From Gemmatimonadota bacterium (lineage in GTDB: Bacteria > Gemmatimonadota > Gemmatimonadetes > Gemmatimonadales > Gemmatimonadaceae): DNA of 64,000 nucleotides. The stretch is taken from NCBI GenBank assembly GCA_016191225.1, contig JACPPC010000022.1:124001-188000 (forward strand), given 5' to 3'. The notes beneath the pieces were generated by a model. That model worked only from the letters and a program-made list of their open reading frames with translations. It made no database searches and was not told the origin of the DNA. How positions within the stretch are numbered: the stretch's first letter is position 1; each line of letters begins with the position of its first letter. Of this stretch, positions 29,331-37,279 are shown one piece after another. The position numbers and the translations under genes were made by a program.

Positions 29331-29525
29331 GCGGGGCTCCGGGAGGAATCGGGCGGGCGGACACCATGAACGTCGCCCGCGCGCCGTGCCCCTCGCAAGA
29401 GCGCGCGGCCCCGGGCCGGCCGGAGGCTGCGCGGGGGAAACGCCGACAGGGTTCCGCCCCCCTGCTCGGGCGGTAACTTCATTTTTCAGAGGAAAACCGC
29501 GCTTCCCGCCCCTCGCGTCCCGCCC

Positions 29526-32027
29526 ATGCGCTTCGCTCGTGCCACCCGTGTTCCGGTCGCGGCCCTTGGCCTCGCGGCCGCCGTGGCCTGCTCGCCCGCG
29601 CCGGCGGCGCGCGACCGCGATTCGGATCCGCTCGCGGGAGAGCCGCGGCTCCCCACAGGTGTGCACCTCGACCCCGCCGGCCCCGTGCGCGCGCTCGGTT
29701 CGATGCCGCTCACCATGATCCCGAGCCCCAACGCGCAGCAGTTCGTGCTGCTCATGAACGGCTCGCTCCAGCAGGGCGTCCAGGTCGTCGACCGACGCAC
29801 CGGCCAGGTCACGCACACGCTCGCGCAGCCGGCGGCCTTCCTCGGCCTCGCCTTCTCCCCCGACGGGCACGCCCTCTTCGCCTCCGGCGGCAACCAGGAC
29901 GTGGTCTACCGCTACGCCTGGTGGGACGGCGTGCCGGTGCTCACCGATTCGCTGGTGCTCGCCATCAAGCCGACCGACCGCAACGGCACCCGCTATCCCG
30001 CCGGCCTCGCGGTGAGCCGCGACGGCGACAGGTTGTACGTGGCCGAGAACCTCGCCGACTCCCTCGCGGTGATCGACCTCGCCACCGGTCAGGTGGTGCA
30101 GCGCCTCGCCACCGAGCGCTACCCGGTGGGCGTGGTGGTGGGCAGCGACGGCACCGTGTTCGTGTCGGCGTGGGGGGGCAACACCCTCTCCATCTTCCCG
30201 CGCGACGCGCAGGGCCGGCTCGAGACGGGCACGCGCCTCTCGGTGGGGCGGCACCCGTCCACCCTCCTCCTCAACGCCGACAGCTCGCGCCTGTTCGTCG
30301 CCTCGGCGAGCACCGACCGCGTGATCGTGGTCGACCCGCGCGCCCGCAGCGTGCTGGCCACGCTGCACGACCCGCCCCCCTCCGGCCCCGGCGAGGGCGC
30401 CACGCCCTCCGGCTTCACCCTCTCGCGTGACGGCACGCGCTTGTTCGTGGCCGAGAGCGACGCGAACGCGGTGGGCATCTTCGACCTGAGCGCGCGGACC
30501 AGCGGCGTGGCCGCGGCCACCGGTCGCGACTCGCTGGTGGGGCGCATCCCGGCGCAGTGGTACCCCACGGCGATCCTCGCCTCGCGCGACACCCTGTGGG
30601 TCGTGAACGGCAAGGGACGCGGCACCGGCCCCAACCGGCTCCTCCCGCGGCTCAACCTGCCGAGCACCGCGCGCGACACGGTGGACGGCGGCCGGCAGTA
30701 CACCCTCGGCCAGCTGAGCGGCACCCTCATGATCGCGCCGCTGGCGCGCACCATCGGCGCCGAGCTCGCCGCCCTCACCCAGCGCGTGACGCGGGCCAAC
30801 GGATGGGACCGGCCGCGCACGGCCCGCGCCCCGTTCACCTACCCGCCAATCACGCACGTGCTGTACGTGGTGAAGGAGAACCGCACCTACGACCAGGTGT
30901 TCGGCGACCTGCCGCAGGGCGACGGCGACTCGTCGCTGACCTTCTTTCCGCGGCCGCACTCGCCCAACCACCACGCCCTCGCAGAGCGTTTTGGGCTCTA
31001 TGACCGCTTCTTCGTGAACGCCGAGGTGAGCCCCGACGGCCACGAGTGGAGCATGGCAGCCTACGTCACCGACTACGCGGGGCGCACGATTCCCAGCAAC
31101 TACTCGCGCCGCGGGCGGACGTACGACTACGAGGGCACCAACCGCAACGCGATCCTCGCCGACGACGATGACGACGTGGCCGGGCCCGCCAGCGGCTACC
31201 TGTGGAACCTCGCGCAGGCGGCCGGGATCTCCTTCCGCAACTTCGGCGAGTTCGCGATTCCCGCCGGCGGCTTCGGCTCCACGCGGGGCGGGAGCTACGT
31301 GGGGCTCAAGAAGTTCCAGCGCGACCACACCAGCCCCGCCTATCCCCCGTACAACCTGATGATCCCCGACCAGCGGCGCGCCGACGCCTGGCTGGCCGAG
31401 TTCGCGCAGTGGGAGAAGGACGGCACGATGCCGCGGTTGCAGGTCCTGCGGCTCCCCAACGACCACACGTCGTACGCCCGCCCCGGGGCGCCGACCCCGT
31501 ACGCCTACATGGCCGACAACGACCTCGCCCTCGGGCGGATCGTCGAGGCGCTGTCGAAGTCGAGGTTCTGGGCCTCGACGGCGGTGTTCGTCCTCGAGGA
31601 CGACGCGCAGAGCGGCCCCGACCACGTCGACAGCCACCGCTCGGTGCTGCTGACGATCTCGCCGTGGGCGAGGGGCGGCACCTGGCACCGCTTCGTGAAC
31701 ACCACCGACGTGATCGCCACCATGGAGGAGATCCTCAACCTCGGCTCGCTCTCGCAGTTCGACCACCACGGGCGGCCCTTGCGCGAGATCTGGCGCGACA
31801 CCCCCGACCTGCGGCCGTACGCACTGCTCACGCCGGTCACGCCGCTCACCGACGTGAATCCCGCCGCCGGCCCGGGCGTGCGAGAGAGCCGCGGCTGGGA
31901 CCTCTCGCGCGAGGACCGGGTGCCCGACGAGGCGGGGCAGCGGGTGCTGTGGGCGATGCTCAAGCCCGGCACGCCGTATCCCGGCAGCCGCCGCGCGCCG
32001 GCCCTCGAGTTCACGCGGGCGCGATGA
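29526..32027 (+). CDS. Lipoprotein with YVTN-type propeller and phosphoesterase domain
   Basis: 833 residues. The N-terminus is a lipoprotein signal (GLAAAVACSPAP). Residues ~40-400 form a beta-propeller (LGLAFSPDGHALFASGG, YPAGLAVSRDGDRLYVAEN). From about residue 440 is the phosphoesterase (acid phosphatase / phospholipase C) domain with HVLYVVKENRTYDQVFGD, HSPNHHALAERF and FVLEDDAQSGPDHVDSHR. This fold hydrolyses phosphate esters or phospholipids in the periplasm or outside. No ribosome site is strong. Stops 31 bp before the flippase-like gene. Confidence 0.9.
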   Translation: MRFARATRVPVAALGLAAAVACSPAPAARDRDSDPLAGEPRLPTGVHLDPAGPVRALGSMPLTMIPSPNAQQFVLLMNGSLQQGVQVVDRRTGQVTHTLAQPAAFLGLAFSPDGHALFASGGNQDVVYRYAWWDGVPVLTDSLVLAIKPTDRNGTRYPAGLAVSRDGDRLYVAENLADSLAVIDLATGQVVQRLATERYPVGVVVGSDGTVFVSAWGGNTLSIFPRDAQGRLETGTRLSVGRHPSTLLLNADSSRLFVASASTDRVIVVDPRARSVLATLHDPPPSGPGEGATPSGFTLSRDGTRLFVAESDANAVGIFDLSARTSGVAAATGRDSLVGRIPAQWYPTAILASRDTLWVVNGKGRGTGPNRLLPRLNLPSTARDTVDGGRQYTLGQLSGTLMIAPLARTIGAELAALTQRVTRANGWDRPRTARAPFTYPPITHVLYVVKENRTYDQVFGDLPQGDGDSSLTFFPRPHSPNHHALAERFGLYDRFFVNAEVSPDGHEWSMAAYVTDYAGRTIPSNYSRRGRTYDYEGTNRNAILADDDDDVAGPASGYLWNLAQAAGISFRNFGEFAIPAGGFGSTRGGSYVGLKKFQRDHTSPAYPPYNLMIPDQRRADAWLAEFAQWEKDGTMPRLQVLRLPNDHTSYARPGAPTPYAYMADNDLALGRIVEALSKSRFWASTAVFVLEDDAQSGPDHVDSHRSVLLTISPWARGGTWHRFVNTTDVIATMEEILNLGSLSQFDHHGRPLREIWRDTPDLRPYALLTPVTPLTDVNPAAGPGVRESRGWDLSREDRVPDEAGQRVLWAMLKPGTPYPGSRRAPALEFTRAR

Positions 32028-32058
32028 CCCTGGCCGTGCACCGCGTGTCGAGGCGTGC

Positions 32059-33099
32059 GTGAGCAGGCAGCGCTGGCTGGTCGTCATCCTGTCGTTCGCG
32101 GCCATGATCGGGATTTCGGTCTGGATCACGCGGTCCGGGATCGACCCCGACCAGATCAAGGTCAAGGTGCCCCTCTGGGCGCACGCCGTGGCGCTCCTCG
32201 CCGTGGTGAGCGAGGTGCTCACCCGGGCGCTCAAGATCGGGTGGAGCGCGCAGGCCCTGCGCATCCCGCTCCCCTACGGGCTCTCGGTTCGCACCTGCCT
32301 CGGCGGCGACTTCGGCGCGGCGATCACGCCGTCGCGCTCGGGGGCCGAGCCGGCGCGGTTCCTGATCCTCGCCGAGGGGGGGCTGCGCCCCGCCGACGTG
32401 CTGATGATCCTCTTCATGGAGCTCTTCCTGGAGATGCTCTCGCTCGTCGCGATCGCGATTGCCCTCGCGATCGGCTTTCACGAGGCGGGGCCGGTGATGG
32501 GCACGATCGTGACGATGATCGGCGGCTATGCGGCGATCATCCTCGGCGTGGGGGCGTTTGGCGCCGCGCTCGCGCGCCGCAACGCCAACGGCCCACCGCC
32601 GCCGTGGGCGCGGCGCATCGGGTTGCGGGCGGCCCGGTGGCGCAGGATCCAGCTGCAGTTGCGCCAGCTGCGGGTCAGCATCGCCTACCTGCGGCATGCG
32701 CGGCTCGGGATGATGGCGCTGTCGCTCATCGCGTCCATCGTGCACGTGCTCACCCGGCTCGCGCTGCTGCCGGTGATCGTGTACTCGCTGGGGGCGACCG
32801 ACGCCGACCTGTCGCGGCTGATCCTCTGGCCGCTGGCCTTCCTCTACGGCGGCGCGGTGGTTCCCCTTCCCGGTGGCGGCGGCGTGATCGAGGTCGCCTT
32901 CCGCCAGCTGTTCCACAAGATGATCGCCCCCAACGTGCTCGCGGCGTCGCTCGTCTGGTGGCGGTTCTACACGCTCTACCTCTACATCCTGCTCGGCGCG
33001 ATCGCGGCCGGCGCCACCGTGCTGCGGGCCTTGCGCCGTGGCGAGGGCCAGCACGCGCCGGTGATCCGGCACACCCAAGAGCTCAAGGGAGAGACCTGA
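32059..33099 (+). CDS. Lysylphosphatidylglycerol synthase TM / flippase-like membrane protein (UPF0104)
   Basis: 346 residues, GTG start. Seven or eight membrane helices. Family signatures are SEVLTRALKIGWSAQALRIP, GDFGAAITPSRSGAEPARF and the late PLPGGGGVIEVAFRQLF. This domain occurs in lipid flippases such as MprF and in proteins tied to glycolipid export. It starts an overlapping run: its stop shares 1 nt with the start of the SCP2 gene. Confidence 0.87.
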   Translation: MSRQRWLVVILSFAAMIGISVWITRSGIDPDQIKVKVPLWAHAVALLAVVSEVLTRALKIGWSAQALRIPLPYGLSVRTCLGGDFGAAITPSRSGAEPARFLILAEGGLRPADVLMILFMELFLEMLSLVAIAIALAIGFHEAGPVMGTIVTMIGGYAAIILGVGAFGAALARRNANGPPPPWARRIGLRAARWRRIQLQLRQLRVSIAYLRHARLGMMALSLIASIVHVLTRLALLPVIVYSLGATDADLSRLILWPLAFLYGGAVVPLPGGGGVIEVAFRQLFHKMIAPNVLAASLVWWRFYTLYLYILLGAIAAGATVLRALRRGEGQHAPVIRHTQELKGET

Positions 33100-33518
33100 T
33101 GTTCCGGCCATTCACGGCGGAGTGGGCGCAGGCCATGAGGGACGCGGTGAACAACAGCGCCGCCTACAAGGAGGCCGCGGCCAAGTGGACCTGGCCCGTC
33201 GCGCTCGTGGTCGACGCCAACCCGGCGGCTGGCTATCCGGGCGCGGTCGCCGTGGAGCTCGAGCTGGACCGCGGCACCTGCACCGCCGCCCGCGCGGTGG
33301 ACCCGGCGCAGGTGACGGCCGACTTCGTGCTGCGCGCCAGCCTCGACACGTGGAAGGGGCTCGTCGACGGCAGCATCGATGCCGTGGCCGCGGTCGCCGG
33401 CGGGCAGGTCAAGCTCACCGGCTCCATGATGACCCTCATGATGCACGCCAAGGCGGCCAAGGCGCTGGTGCGCTGCGCCCGCGACGTGCCGATCACCTTC
33501 GACGGGACGGGCACATGA
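33099..33518 (+). CDS. SCP2 sterol-binding domain protein
   Basis: 139 residues, ATG sharing the last base of the preceding TGA, with AAGGGAGA upstream. VDPAQVTADFVLRASLDTWKG and the GSIDAVAAVAGGQVKLTGS strand-helix pattern match SCP2-type lipid carriers, which bind acyl chains in a hydrophobic tunnel. The helix MMTLMMHAKAAKALV closes the fold. Between a flippase-like gene and an amidohydrolase, so lipid handling is plausible but not shown. Confidence 0.82.
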   Translation: MFRPFTAEWAQAMRDAVNNSAAYKEAAAKWTWPVALVVDANPAAGYPGAVAVELELDRGTCTAARAVDPAQVTADFVLRASLDTWKGLVDGSIDAVAAVAGGQVKLTGSMMTLMMHAKAAKALVRCARDVPITFDGTGT

Positions 33519-34843
33519 CCCGGCCACGCATGACGATTCGCGGCGTGGTGCTCGCCCTCGCGCTCGCCCTCGCGCTCGTCGCCGCGCCGGCGAGCGCCCG
33601 CGCGCAGGCCGCGGGCCGCACGCCCGCCACGCCCGTGACGCGCATGGCCTACCGCGCCGCGCACCTGCTCGACCCCGCCACCGGGCGCACGATCGACAAC
33701 GCCGTGATCCTCGTCGACCACGACACGATCGTGCAGGTGGGCAGCAACCTCGCCGTGCCGCGCGACATGGCCCCGGCGATCGACCTCGGCAACGTGACCG
33801 TGCTCCCGGGGCTGATCGACGTGCACACGCACCTCACGTCGTCGCGCACCACCTACTACGAGGGGCTCTTTCGCCGCTCGCCCATGGACGCGGCGGTGCG
33901 CGCGCCAGGGAACGCCCGCGCCACCCTCGAGGCCGGCTTCACCACCGTGCGCGACGTCGGCGCCGGCGAGTACGTCGACGTCGCCCTTCGCAACGCCATC
34001 AACGCCGGCCACGTGGCGGGCCCGCGCATGTTCGTCGCCACCATGGCGCTGAGCGCCACCGGCGGGCACGGCGACCTCAACGGCTTCTCCCCGTACATCC
34101 GGTTCGACGAGATGGGCGGCACCGTCGACGGCGTGGACGCGATCCGCAAGCGGATCCGCACCAACGTCAAGTTCGGCGCCGACCTGATCAAGATCGCCGC
34201 CGGCGCCGGCGTGCTCTCCGAGGAGGAGTCCGTCGGCGCGCCACAGTACACGCAGGAGGAGATGAACGCCGTGGTCGAGGAGGCCGCGATGTGGGGGAAG
34301 AAGGTCGCCGCCCACGCCCACGGCGCCGAGGCGATCAAGCGCGCCATCAGGGCCGGCGTGGCGAGCGTGGAGCATGCGGGGCTGGTCGACGAGGAGGGGG
34401 TGCGCCTCGCGAAGGAACACGGCACCGTCCTCGTCCCCGACGTCTACACCGACATGTACATCATCGAGCAGGGGCCGGGCATGGGGCTCCCGCCGATCAT
34501 CATCAACAAGGAAAAGGAGCTGCGCAGGAGCCAGGACGTGAACTGGGGCCGCGCCCGCAAGGCCGGGGTGAAGTTCGCCTTCGGCACCGATGCCGGTGTC
34601 TTTCCGCACGGCGAGAACGGCCGGCAATTCAAGTACCTGGTCGACGTCGGCTTCACCCCGCTCGAGACGATCCAGATGGCGACCGTGAATGCCGCCGAGC
34701 TGCTCGGGTGGAGCGCGAAGGTCGGCCGGCTCGCGCCTGGCGCCTTCGCCGACTTCATCGCGGTGAGCGGCGACCCGCTCGCCAACGTGCGGCTGCTCGA
34801 GGCGCCGGTGGCCGTGGTCAAGGGCGGTCGCCGGGTGAAGTAG
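33515..34843 (+). CDS. Secreted amidohydrolase (imidazolonepropionase/prolidase-like)
   Basis: 442 residues from ATG 33515 overlapping the SCP2 stop by 4 nt. Signal peptide ends at ARAQ. Metal ligands of the amidohydrolase barrel are visible: DVHTHL (HxH), LIKIAAGAG (carboxylated Lys), AHAHGAEA and VEHAGLV (His), FGTDAG (Asp). The C-terminal small beta domain ends GAFADFIAV. Related enzymes hydrolyse dipeptides, Xaa-Pro or cyclic amides; substrate unknown. Confidence 0.9.
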   Translation: MTRPRMTIRGVVLALALALALVAAPASARAQAAGRTPATPVTRMAYRAAHLLDPATGRTIDNAVILVDHDTIVQVGSNLAVPRDMAPAIDLGNVTVLPGLIDVHTHLTSSRTTYYEGLFRRSPMDAAVRAPGNARATLEAGFTTVRDVGAGEYVDVALRNAINAGHVAGPRMFVATMALSATGGHGDLNGFSPYIRFDEMGGTVDGVDAIRKRIRTNVKFGADLIKIAAGAGVLSEEESVGAPQYTQEEMNAVVEEAAMWGKKVAAHAHGAEAIKRAIRAGVASVEHAGLVDEEGVRLAKEHGTVLVPDVYTDMYIIEQGPGMGLPPIIINKEKELRRSQDVNWGRARKAGVKFAFGTDAGVFPHGENGRQFKYLVDVGFTPLETIQMATVNAAELLGWSAKVGRLAPGAFADFIAVSGDPLANVRLLEAPVAVVKGGRRVK

Positions 34844-34846
34844 CGC

Positions 34847-35170
34847 GTGGCCTACGACACCGGGCTCGCGGCCCGCGTCGCCGACCTCCTCCCCTCGGTC
34901 GGCGCCTCCTCCGCGCGCCAGAAGAACGTCTTCGGCGGCCGCGGCTTCCTGCTTGGCAAGTCGGCCTTCGTGATCGTCTGGGACGAGGGGCTGATCGTGA
35001 AGCTCACCAAGGCCGAGTATCCCCGGGCGCTCGCCATGCGCGGCGTCACGCCGTTCGCGCCCGTCGACGACCGGCCCATGACCACGTGGGTCGTCGTCGC
35101 CCCCGACGAACTCGCCGACGATCCCGAGCTCAGGGAGTGGCTCGAGCGCGGCCTCGCCGCCGTGCGCTGA
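34847..35170 (+). CDS. TfoX N-terminal-domain-like protein
   Basis: 107 residues, GTG start 3 bp after the amidohydrolase stop. SSARQKNVFGGRGFLLGKSA and FVIVWDEGLIVKLTKAEYP resemble the TfoX-N fold of competence regulators and small stand-alone homologues, with the usual RxMFGG-like motif as KNVFGG. No C-terminal TfoX helix-hairpin-helix. A role in competence is not established. Confidence 0.7.
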   Translation: MAYDTGLAARVADLLPSVGASSARQKNVFGGRGFLLGKSAFVIVWDEGLIVKLTKAEYPRALAMRGVTPFAPVDDRPMTTWVVVAPDELADDPELREWLERGLAAVR

Positions 35171-35218
35171 CCCCGCGTCGTCCAGAGCGGCGAAGCCGCG
35201 AAGGACCTGCTTTCCGCT

Positions 35219-35390
35219 GTCATCTCGAGCGAAGGCCGCGACGCGGCCGCAGTCGAGAGATCTCATGAGCGCAAACCCCAGACGCGCGTCATCCTGAGCG
35301 CGGCGAAGGACCTGCTTTTCACTTCACGAGCAGGCCCTTCGCGAAGCCTGCCCTGAGCGAGCGCAGCGAGTCGAATGGGCTCAGGGCGAC
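35219..35390. repeat. Dispersed intergenic repeat cluster A
   Basis: Three pieces follow each other: a cruciform-forming TCTCGAGCG...CGAGAGA element (35223-35262), a GTCATCCTGAGCGCGGCGAAG element (35288-35310), and a CCCTGAGCGAGCGCAGCGAG element with an outer inverted repeat (35329-35390). Close relatives occur at 54906, 56373, 56579 and 62425. The cluster ends 4 bp before the anti-sigma stop codon. The rest of 35171-35394 holds nothing else that I can see. Confidence 0.85.
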
Positions 35391-35394
35391 GTTG

Positions 35395-36768
35395 TCACCG
35401 CCCCGGGCACGCTTGCACCGCCCAGCTCGCCGGCGCGCGGTTGAGCATCTCCCCCCTCGCGCTCAGCACCATCGCCGATCCCGCGCCGCTCCGGAGGCTG
35501 ATCGCCGCCCGCAGCGACGCGCCGGTCCCCAGGTCGGGGAGGCTCATCACCGCGCTGTCGCGCTCCACGAACCAGGTTCCCGGCTGGTAGAAGCGCGCGT
35601 CCCCGGGCGAGACGAGCCGCGCCCGCCGCCACCCCACCGCCACGCGCGCCGAGTCCAGCGCCGCCTTCACCTGCGGCCGCACCCCTGCCAGTGACGGCGA
35701 CCACTCGCCGAACGTGATCGTGCGGCAGCCGATGTCGCTCAACCGCGGGTCCGGCATCGTCTCCGTGAGGATCGCCGTGGCAGGCGCCTGGCGCGCACCA
35801 CGCTGGCTCACCGAGTCGATGGCGTTGCGCGCGCGCCCGAGTGCGAGCGCGGCCGGCGGCGCGGCCGCCGGCGCCGTCAGGGGTGCTGCTGCCGCAGCGG
35901 GTGCTGCCCCCGTTGCCGGCACGACTTTCGCCGCGACCTCCGCGGGCACCTTGCCCTTGGTGTCCTCCGCCAGCTTGCCGGGTGCCTCATCCTTCGCGGC
36001 CAGCGCCCGCTCGCGCGCCGGGGCATTCTCGGCGCTCACCTTCGCCGCCGCGGGTGCCGCGCCGGGCTCCGCGCCCTTCAGCGCCCCTGCCGCATCGGCC
36101 ACGCCCCGCCCCGCGGCCAGCTCCTGCGCCGCGCCAACCGTCTTCTTTTCCATGGCCCGGACTTCGGTGCGCCCACCTTCGCCGTCGCGCGCGAACGCCG
36201 CCGCTGGAACTGCTACCGATGCCACGGCCCCCGTGCCACCCTGTCCCGGTCCGGTTGCCGCCGGCGCACCCGCGCCGCCAGGCGCCGCACCGCCTGATGT
36301 GATCGCCGGCGTGCCTGCCGCTCCAGCCACTTCGGGGCTCGCGATCATCGGCGCCACCGCCGCCCGCTCACCCGCGGCCCGCGACTGCGCCACGTCCGCC
36401 GGCGTCACCGGCGCGCTGCCGCTCTTCCATAGAACGCCGACTCCCACCGCGACCACGAGCACTGCCGCCGCGGCCCACCGCTGCGCACGAAAGAACCGCG
36501 GCGCCGCCGGCTTGGCCGCCGCCCGCGCCCGCAGGGCGTCGAGGCTCGACACGTCGCTCGCCGCGTTCGACTTCGGCGCCACCTGGCCCGGCGTCGCGTC
36601 CAGCGCGCCAAGGATCCGCGAGCTCGCCGCGATCAGGCCACGCGCTTCCGCGACCGCCGCCTGCAGCGCCGGGTCGGCCGCCAGCCGCGCCTCGAACGCC
36701 CGCGACTCCTCCGGCGACAGCGCGCCGTCGAGCCAGGCGTGCACGGTACCCTCTTCAGGATGCGGCAT
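35395..36768 (-). CDS. Anti-sigma factor-like membrane protein
   Basis: 457 residues from ATG 36768, with AAGGGG upstream; overlaps the ECF sigma gene by 14 nt. Residues 1-60 (HPEEGTVHAWLDGALSPEES) resemble the sigma-binding domain, though the zinc HxxxCxxC motif is missing. One membrane helix (WAAAAVLVVAVGVGVLW, ~110). A ~200-residue Ala/Pro/Gly-rich region follows, then a small outer domain with Cys pair (IGCRTITFGEW, VQACPGR). Likely holds the sigma factor at the membrane. Confidence 0.82.
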   Translation of the reverse strand: MPHPEEGTVHAWLDGALSPEESRAFEARLAADPALQAAVAEARGLIAASSRILGALDATPGQVAPKSNAASDVSSLDALRARAAAKPAAPRFFRAQRWAAAAVLVVAVGVGVLWKSGSAPVTPADVAQSRAAGERAAVAPMIASPEVAGAAGTPAITSGGAAPGGAGAPAATGPGQGGTGAVASVAVPAAAFARDGEGGRTEVRAMEKKTVGAAQELAAGRGVADAAGALKGAEPGAAPAAAKVSAENAPARERALAAKDEAPGKLAEDTKGKVPAEVAAKVVPATGAAPAAAAAPLTAPAAAPPAALALGRARNAIDSVSQRGARQAPATAILTETMPDPRLSDIGCRTITFGEWSPSLAGVRPQVKAALDSARVAVGWRRARLVSPGDARFYQPGTWFVERDSAVMSLPDLGTGASLRAAISLRSGAGSAMVLSARGEMLNRAPASWAVQACPGR

Positions 36769-37279
36769 GTCCCTGTTCCCCTTGGCGCGCGCGTACGAGC
36801 GCCTCAAAACCCTCGGCCAGCCGGCGCCGTGCCCGCGAGAGCGTGGTCCCCACGCTCCCCACGGACAGGTCCAGCGCCTCGGCGATTTCGTGGTAGTCCA
36901 ATCCTTCTTCCTTCATCAAGAGTGCCAGCCGGTCCTTCTCGGCCAGTGATTCGAGCGCCGCCCGGGCGAGCGCCATCTCCTGCGCCCGCTCGAGCGTCTG
37001 GGTCTCCGGTTCCTGCGCCGCCTCCTGCTCGGACTCGGCGCGCAACAGCTCGAGGTGCTTGCGGCGGCGGGCGTCCTTGCGTGCGTCATCGCGCACGAGG
37101 TTCGTCGCCACCGCGAACAGCCACGCCCGTTCGTTCACGATCCGCTCCTGGCGCAGCGCCCGGACGAAGGTTTCCTGGGCCACCTCCTCGGCCCAGTCGC
37201 GATCGCCAAGGCGCCGCGTCAGGTAGCGCACGAGCGTGTCGTGATAGGTGCGAAACAGCCGTTCGACTTCCACGCTCAC
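36755..37279 (-). CDS. ECF-type RNA polymerase sigma factor
   Basis: 174 residues. Region 2 is LFRTYHDTLVRYLTRRLGD with WAEEVAQETFVRALRQ, and region 4 is MKEEGLDYHEIAEALDLS with SVGSVGTTLSRARRRL. Extracytoplasmic-function sigma factors redirect polymerase after an envelope signal. Its ATG overlaps the VIT-vWA stop (ATGA), and the anti-sigma gene follows, so all three are one transcript. Confidence 0.95.
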   Translation of the reverse strand: MSVEVERLFRTYHDTLVRYLTRRLGDRDWAEEVAQETFVRALRQERIVNERAWLFAVATNLVRDDARKDARRRKHLELLRAESEQEAAQEPETQTLERAQEMALARAALESLAEKDRLALLMKEEGLDYHEIAEALDLSVGSVGTTLSRARRRLAEGFEALVRARQGEQGHAAS